Assembly: GCF_025833875.1 (NCBI RefSeq)
Contig: NZ_JAOYOD010000001.1
Location: forward strand, 3,968,001 to 4,032,000
Reading direction: 5' to 3'
DNA length: 64,000 nt
DNA from: Reichenbachiella ulvae
GTDB taxonomy: Bacteria; Bacteroidota; Bacteroidia; Cytophagales; Cyclobacteriaceae
The notes under the pieces were generated by a model. The model did no database searches, was not told where the DNA came from, and worked only from the letters and a program-made list of their open reading frames with translations. The number at the start of each line of letters is the position of its first letter. Within the stretch, counting starts at the first letter, position 1. Of the stretch, positions 59,918-64,000 are shown in pieces. The position numbers and the translations under genes were made by a program.

Positions 59918-61336
59918 ATGAAACGCATCCACCTAATAGTTCCCGCTGCTCTTCTTGTTCTTTCCTTGCTGAGCCACTGCAGCAGTGACGTTGGCGGTAC
60001 TACGCCTGAACCGGAAATCGAGCGACCTCCTGTGAGCGATGTGGCTTGTAGCGATTGTGACTTTGTGATCGAGCCGGGTGTCGGCATGATCGATGGAGAA
60101 AAGCTGGGCATTCAGCCCGGTCAGGTGATCGGTCTTTCCGGATCGGGAGAAAACTATCAAAACATCACCTTTACCAACATCGTGGGCACCGAGGCGGATC
60201 CTATTATCATTCGGAATTGTGACGGTAAAGCCATCATTGAGTCCTACTATGCTTTTGGAGTCAAATTCACCCATAGCGAGCACTTTCGTTTGCTGGGAGA
60301 TGGCGATGTAGCCTCCGACTATGGCATCCAGATTTCTACCTCCAAAGGTTTCTTTCTGACACTCGAGCAGTTTACCACGGACTTTGACATATCGCTGGTG
60401 GAGATCGCAGGATACGAACCCCGTGGAATAGGAGAAAACAATGGGTTCGCAGGTATCGGTATCAAAACCAGCCCCTATCAGGCCTGTGATGTATTTACCG
60501 ATCCTACCCGCAGCGCCTGGATCATGAAAAATGTATCTGTAAGCCACTGCTACATCCACGATACGGGAGGCGAAGGACTCTACATCGGACATGGCTTCTA
60601 TGAAGGCAGAGTGGAAAGCGCCTGCAGCGAGACTACCTATTCGCATTCGATCCAGCATATCCGAATCCATGACAATCGCATAGAGGATGTGGGCTTTGAT
60701 GGAATTCAAATCAAAAACTGCGACAAGGACTGCAAGGTCTTCAACAATGTGATTCGCAACTACGGTCAGCTGGATGAAGGAGCCCACAACGAAGGGCTGT
60801 TCATCGGTGATGGAACCACCGGCGAGTTTTATGGCAATTACATCATCAACGGGACAGGTCATGGCATCCAGTTTTATGGTATCGGCAACAACGATATCTA
60901 CAACAATCTGATCGTGAATGCTGGCAATGGCCCTGATAAGAAAGGAGATGGATTCTATGCCGCAAATGCTGTGCGTTGGGAGGATGGCTATTTCAACGTG
61001 ATGAACAATACCTTTATCAACTCGGGTCGCAATGGTTTGGCCTTCTTTGGAGTCGATGGAGGTGTCAAGCGCTTCTACAACAACATCTTTGCCGTGACAG
61101 GAGCCGAGCTATCCAGAAAAGGTGTAGCCATGGATAGCGCCAACAACATATTTACGCAGAATCTGGAATCCCTCCACTTTAGCAACCCAGACAAAGAAGA
61201 TTACTCCTTGCAGGACGGTTCAAGAGCACTCGATGCAGGAGCGGATGTATCCATGTATGGAATCGATGTAGATATTTTGGGTCAATCACGTCCTGTTGGC
61301 ACTGCCTATGATGTAGGAGCCTATGAGAAGAGGTAA
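59918..61336 (+). CDS. Right-handed beta-helix repeat lipoprotein
   Basis: 472 residues. Lipoprotein-like signal (IVPAALLVLSLLSHCSS, Cys at about 22). The body has parallel beta-helix repeats (ENYQNITFTNIVGTEADPIIIRNCDGKAIIESYY, HIRIHDNRIEDVGFDGIQIKNCDKDCKVFNNVIRNYG, EFYGNYIINGTGHGIQFYGIGNNDIYNNLIVNAG), as in polysaccharide lyases and related surface enzymes. The C-terminus YSLQDGSRALDAGADVSMYGIDVDILGQSRPVGTAYDVGAYEKR is typical of the family. The substrate is unknown. It is followed after 2 bp by an Ntn hydrolase gene. Confidence 0.85.
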   Translation: MKRIHLIVPAALLVLSLLSHCSSDVGGTTPEPEIERPPVSDVACSDCDFVIEPGVGMIDGEKLGIQPGQVIGLSGSGENYQNITFTNIVGTEADPIIIRNCDGKAIIESYYAFGVKFTHSEHFRLLGDGDVASDYGIQISTSKGFFLTLEQFTTDFDISLVEIAGYEPRGIGENNGFAGIGIKTSPYQACDVFTDPTRSAWIMKNVSVSHCYIHDTGGEGLYIGHGFYEGRVESACSETTYSHSIQHIRIHDNRIEDVGFDGIQIKNCDKDCKVFNNVIRNYGQLDEGAHNEGLFIGDGTTGEFYGNYIINGTGHGIQFYGIGNNDIYNNLIVNAGNGPDKKGDGFYAANAVRWEDGYFNVMNNTFINSGRNGLAFFGVDGGVKRFYNNIFAVTGAELSRKGVAMDSANNIFTQNLESLHFSNPDKEDYSLQDGSRALDAGADVSMYGIDVDILGQSRPVGTAYDVGAYEKR

Positions 61337-61338
61337 AG

Positions 61339-62436
61339 ATGAGTTTTATGGCGAAGAAAAATAAATACTATCTGTGGATGGGGCTGAGTGCCTGCCTGGC
61401 CGTCGGTCTTGGGATCACTTACTCGCTGAGCCCTCAACCCTACGATCCAGTACCGGGATCCTGTACGATCTTTTCCGCGGCAATCGGAGATCGGGTTTTA
61501 TTTGGCAACAACGAGGACTACTACAAGCCAAAGACCTATCTATGGACTGATCAAGGCGCCAAGGGAGACTATGGCAGCATTTACCTCGGGTTCAAGGATT
61601 ATTCGCATCAGGGAGGGATCAACGAAAAAGGCCTCTGCTTTGATGCCAACGCGCTACCTAAAAGCCCTATCAATCTGCATCCGGAATTGAAAGCACCGCT
61701 GCACTATCAGGCGCCCTACGAAGAGCACATGATGTGGCTACCGGTGATGATCCTGAGAAAAGCTGCTACAGTCAAAGAAGCCATAGAAATAGCGAAAGAG
61801 TATAAGAAAGACAACTGGTACCCCATCGACGGCTCGGTCAAATATCAATTGCACTTTGCCGATGCAAGCGGGGATGCGGTCGTAATCAGCGTAGATGAAT
61901 CCGGAGAACTGGCCTTCACACAAAAAGAAAAGGATGAGCACTTCTTGATCTCCACCAACTACAACAAAGTCAACCCTGACAATGCGCTGGAGTACCCCTG
62001 TCACAGATACAGCATCGCAGAGCAGCGATTGGCGGCTGTCGATAGCGAGGAGGAGTTGACCGTAGACCTGTTCAGATCCATATTGGACGAGGTGCACGAA
62101 GAGGGCATATTCAACACCACGCTCTATTCCAATATTTTTGATTTGAAGGAGGGTAAGATCTATCTCTATCACTGGCATCAATACGACGAGGTGGTGATCT
62201 TAGATGTTAAGGAAGAGCTGGTCAAAGCGCCCTACCTCATCCGCATCAAGGAGCTGTTTTCCAATGAAACAGCAGGAAAAGCTTCGTTCGAATATGGAGG
62301 GTGGATCATTGGACTCAGTGGAAGCATACTACTGGCCACCGGCCTGGGAGTAGCTGGGGTATATTATTTAAAAAATAAGTCCTGGAGCAAAAAACCCCTT
62401 CCGCCTGTCGGCACCTTCCCCAGGGAAGGATTATAG
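61339..62436 (+). CDS. Membrane-associated Ntn hydrolase (choloylglycine hydrolase/linear amide hydrolase-like)
   Basis: 365 residues. Membrane helix at 10-30; a short linker leads to the catalytic cysteine C42 (GSCTIFSAAIGDRVLFGNNEDYY), which would become N-terminal after cleavage. GGINEKGLCFDANALP and the late INEY-type RCSI (HRYSIAEQRL) match the linear-amide C-N hydrolase group. A second helix lies near the C-terminus (about 320-345, WIIGLSGSILLATGLGVAGVYYL), unusual for the family and suggesting membrane anchoring at both ends. It probably cleaves an amide (bile-salt, acyl-homoserine-lactone or peptide type); the substrate is not known. Confidence 0.82.
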   Translation: MSFMAKKNKYYLWMGLSACLAVGLGITYSLSPQPYDPVPGSCTIFSAAIGDRVLFGNNEDYYKPKTYLWTDQGAKGDYGSIYLGFKDYSHQGGINEKGLCFDANALPKSPINLHPELKAPLHYQAPYEEHMMWLPVMILRKAATVKEAIEIAKEYKKDNWYPIDGSVKYQLHFADASGDAVVISVDESGELAFTQKEKDEHFLISTNYNKVNPDNALEYPCHRYSIAEQRLAAVDSEEELTVDLFRSILDEVHEEGIFNTTLYSNIFDLKEGKIYLYHWHQYDEVVILDVKEELVKAPYLIRIKELFSNETAGKASFEYGGWIIGLSGSILLATGLGVAGVYYLKNKSWSKKPLPPVGTFPREGL

Positions 62437-62459
62437 CCGAATCCCTCTTTGCAATCAAC

Positions 62460-62486
62460 CCTCCAAAGGTTCAGAACCTCTGGAGG
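62460..62486 (+). terminator. Hairpin after the Ntn hydrolase gene
   Basis: CCTCCAAAGGTT / AACCTCTGGAGG with a 3-base loop, one mismatched pair. The core AGGTT-N3-AACCT recurs at 7299-7331 and 21540-21554. Confidence 0.6.
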
Positions 62487-62541
62487 ATTAGGTGAATATT
62501 CACCTTCTCTTTACTAGAGCATAACTCCTGCCTAAGCAGGC

Positions 62542-62607
62542 CTAACAATTGCAGCTGCAGGTACAGTTGCAAGAGTTGTCTTCGCAGCATTTGCTTTCGT
62601 CTGACAT
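62542..62607 (-). CDS. 21-residue cysteine-rich peptide
   Basis: Minus-strand ATG at 62607, TAG at 62542-62544. The peptide starts MSDESKCCEDNS and ends CNCTCSCNC: eight cysteines among 21 residues, seven of them in the C-terminal two-thirds in C-x-C spacing. The promoter at 62647-62676 is identical in both boxes to that of the sigZ-like gene. It could be a metallothionein-like metal or thiol buffer, or a redox peptide working with the cysteine-tailed sigma factor. It has no in-frame extension. No homologue can be named from memory. Confidence 0.65.
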   Translation of the reverse strand: MSDESKCCEDNSCNCTCSCNC

Positions 62608-62646
62608 GGTTCTGTGATTTTAAGTGAAACATCTATTTTCAACCCT

Positions 62647-62676
62647 ATAGACGGAGGGATTGAAAAAAGACGCAAG
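62647..62676 (-). promoter_or_regulatory. ECF-type promoter of the cysteine-rich peptide gene
   Basis: On the minus strand, CTTGCGTCTTTTTTC, 8 bases, CGTCTAT; the -10 box ends 39 bp before the ATG at 62607. The two boxes and their spacing are identical to those upstream of the sigZ-like gene (63456-63485), while the spacer differs. Confidence 0.8.
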
Positions 62677-62726
62677 GGGTATGGATGGACTGAATAGAAT
62701 AACGTTGAGTTAATCCTGAGTTTCTT

Positions 62727-62791
62727 GATCTGTGAATCGCTTTAGATCCCAGCCTGTCCGGATGGTAGGTCTCCCTTTGGTACCAATGACA
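62727..62791. repeat. Dispersed intergenic repeat, copy 2
   Basis: GATCTGTGAATCGCTTTAG, then CCAGCCTGTCCGGATGG and CCAATGACA at the end. Nearly the same as the copy at 59121-59183. Confidence 0.8.
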
Positions 62792-62814
62792 TATTTGTTT
62801 TACTTGTGTTTTTT

Positions 62815-62856
62815 GATCTGTGAATCGCTTTAGATTTCTCCAGAGTCGAAATGACA
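62815..62856. repeat. Dispersed intergenic repeat, copy 3 (shortened)
   Basis: Starts GATCTGTGAATCGCTTTAG like the other two but lacks the middle CCTGTCCGGATGG part, ending CGAAATGACA. Confidence 0.75.
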
Positions 62857-62914
62857 CAACTGTTTTAGCTTTTCAGTTGCTTCTGCCTTTAGAACCCATC
62901 AGGTTCGTTAGGTC

Positions 62915-63442
62915 TCAACAAGAACCACAATCCCTCGCGCCGACGATATTGCCGTAGGCATCGGACTGGTAGGCACAGCAGTCCATAAAGAGCTTTTTGA
63001 GTTGCTGTCTGGCGCGCTGGATGCGCGACTTGGCAGCTGAGTAGCTTAGATCATTTGCCTGAGCATAGGCCTTTTGTGAAGCTGTGCCATAGGCGGTCTG
63101 CTGCAATGCATCGCGATAGATGGGGTCGAGCCGTTCCACAAAGGGTTCCAGACAATTGAAAAAACGCTCGTTCTGATTGGGCTCGATCAATTCCTCTGCC
63201 TGATCGCTGAGCGCCACCTGCTGGGGTTGTTGCTTACGATAGTAGTCGGTGATGCTGTTTCTGGTGATTTGATACAGCCAACTGCTCAACTTGCTGCTAT
63301 CTGTCAGCTGATCCCGGTGCTTATGGATTTTGATGAACACCTCCTGCATCATATCCCTGGCCAGCTCATCGTCCGACACCTTCGACCGGATAAAGGCCAA
63401 AAGCCGGCTGCTGAATTCCTCCCATATTTGCTCTGTTTGCAT
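62915..63442 (-). CDS. sigZ: SigZ-like ECF sigma factor with cysteine-bearing C-terminus
   Basis: 175 residues. Region 2 (about 5-75; IWEEFSSRLLAFIRSKVSDDELARDMMQEVFIKIHKH, SSWLYQITRNSITDYYRK) and region 4 (about 95-150; LDPIYRDALQQTAYGTASQKAYAQANDLSYSAAKSRIQRARQQLKKLF). The tail MDCCAYQSDAYGNIVGARDCGSC carries four cysteines, a feature of SigZ-type proteins that could bind metal or form disulfides; no anti-sigma gene is adjacent. An ECF promoter at 63456-63485, 13 bp from the ATG, predicts autoregulation. It is divergent from msrB. Confidence 0.9.
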   Translation of the reverse strand: MQTEQIWEEFSSRLLAFIRSKVSDDELARDMMQEVFIKIHKHRDQLTDSSKLSSWLYQITRNSITDYYRKQQPQQVALSDQAEELIEPNQNERFFNCLEPFVERLDPIYRDALQQTAYGTASQKAYAQANDLSYSAAKSRIQRARQQLKKLFMDCCAYQSDAYGNIVGARDCGSC

Positions 63443-63455
63443 AGGCTTTTATTGA

Positions 63456-63485
63456 ATAGACGAGAAAAGCGAAAAAAGACGCAAG
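63456..63485 (-). promoter_or_regulatory. ECF-type promoter of the sigZ-like gene
   Basis: On the minus strand, CTTGCGTCTTTTTTC, 8 bases, CGTCTAT. The -10 box ends only 13 bp before the ATG, so the transcript would be nearly leaderless. It is the twin of the promoter at 62647-62676. Confidence 0.8.
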
Positions 63486-63616
63486 TCGCTACAGACAATT
63501 TAGGACATTTCTGATAGGAGAGCACATTGCTTAGGAACTATTGTCAACCCATTGTCGTTCGATACTTAGTTTTAATATCCTGATATCCCATTCAGGTCAA
63601 ACGAGAAGAAGAAACC

Positions 63617-64000
63617 ATGAAGTACCTCAATATATTGGCGATCCTATTGATCACCGCCTGCAGCACGCAGGGTCAGAATAGCAAAGTCCAGACGATTGAC
63701 AAAAGCGAAGAAGAATGGAAAGCCGAGCTCACAGAGCTGGAATACTACATCCTCCGCGAAAAAGGCACTGAGCGACCCTGGACAGGAGAATACAACGAGC
63801 ACAAAGAAAAGGGCGTGTATACCTGTGCCGCCTGTGGCAATATCCTCTTCTACTCCAATGCCAAATTTGATTCGCACTGCGGATGGCCGAGCTATTTCGA
63901 ATATGCGACGGACAGCAGTGTAGTCGAATCGAAGGATTATTCACACGGGATGGTGCGTACGGAGATCACTTGTGCCAAATGCGGGGGTCATCTGGGCCAT
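63617..64000 (+). CDS. msrB: Peptide-methionine (R)-S-oxide reductase MsrB, lipoprotein (3' end outside window)
   Basis: 128 codons are visible. A lipoprotein signal (YLNILAILLITAC) precedes the SelR domain: WKAELTELEYYILREKGTERPWTGEYNEHKEKGVYTCAACGNILF, then FDSHCGWPSYF, and ITCAKCGGHLGH at the edge. The zinc cysteines CAAC and CAKC are present; the catalytic C-terminal cysteine lies beyond the window. It reduces methionine-R-sulfoxide in envelope proteins. It is divergent from the sigZ-like gene; no twin ECF promoter was found on its strand. Confidence 0.93.
   Translation, partial: MKYLNILAILLITACSTQGQNSKVQTIDKSEEEWKAELTELEYYILREKGTERPWTGEYNEHKEKGVYTCAACGNILFYSNAKFDSHCGWPSYFEYATDSSVVESKDYSHGMVRTEITCAKCGGHLGH

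Noticed and set aside
59933..60862. 309-codon minus-strand ORF
   Set aside because: It lies opposite the beta-helix lipoprotein gene, whose signal peptide and repeats are convincing.
62645..62857. 70-codon minus-strand ORF over the dispersed repeats
   Set aside because: It is made almost entirely of two copies of the intergenic repeat and overlaps the ECF promoter region of the cysteine-rich peptide.
1..64000. tRNA or rRNA genes
   Set aside because: No cloverleaf-like sequence with TTCRANNC arm or rRNA segment was recognised in the intergenic regions by eye; a covariance-model scan would settle this.

Overview
The window looks like chromosomal DNA from a marine or halotolerant member of the Bacteroidota, probably order Cytophagales. 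The evidence is: promoters of the Bacteroidota type (TTG or TTTG, 18-19 bases, TAnnTTTG) upstream of several genes; no obvious Shine-Dalgarno sites; carboxypeptidase-regulatory-like/TonB surface proteins; LytS/LytTR two-component pairs; the alternative GlmU-family protein; and a giant lamin-tail-domain surface protein. No rRNA, tRNA, insertion sequence, prophage or CRISPR array was recognised.

Layout. 1-9.4 kb: end of mnmD, ispF, mazG, a small NqrM-like membrane protein, glmM, an ECF sigma/anti-sigma pair facing a vWA protein, a YceI lipoprotein, and a GyrI-like/ABM pair. 9.4-11.7 kb: WYL regulator, DUF350 membrane protein and transglutaminase-like protein. 12.1-16.7 kb: a complete hydroxyectoine locus (MarR regulator, ectA, ectB, ectC, ectD) followed by a MarC-family membrane protein. 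16.8-21.6 kb: rpmE2, then an operon of alternative glmU, holB, hemC and a cyclophilin lipoprotein, ending in a 42-bp tandem repeat array. 21.6-30.8 kb: housekeeping and stress genes, including a LytS/LytTR pair, asd, an MNT/HEPN toxin-antitoxin pair, and a nitric-oxide-type repair pair (RIC plus Rrf2) sharing an operator. 30.9-33.1 kb: an M1 peptidase gene broken by a frameshift. 34-47.8 kb: a 3535-residue secreted protein with five nearly identical ~448-residue repeats and its downstream operon. 48-54.4 kb: SDR, TonB receptor, a second LytS/LytTR pair and a GxxExxY cassette. 54.5-59.1 kb: assimilatory sulfite reductase with siroheme synthesis genes and an FMN reductase. 59.2-64 kb: a 21-bp periodic DNA array in front of a small HTH gene, a beta-helix lipoprotein, an Ntn hydrolase, a SigZ-like ECF sigma factor, and the start of msrB.

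Three things stand out as possibly undescribed. (1) Sulfite reductase is preceded by a 31-codon ORF with seven cysteine codons and then a strong intrinsic terminator just before the structural gene: the layout of a cysteine-responsive leader-peptide attenuator. (2) A 13-unit, 21-bp (two helical turns) degenerate repeat array lies directly upstream of a 111-residue HTH protein; a GC-rich relative with the same phase (42 = 2 x 21 bp) follows the cyclophilin gene. (3) The SigZ-like sigma factor and an unannotated 21-residue peptide with eight cysteines share an identical two-box promoter (CTTGCGTCTTTTTTC, 8 bases, CGTCTAT), which predicts an autoregulated ECF circuit controlling a tiny cysteine-rich peptide.

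Family assignments are made by reading motifs; no database search was run.
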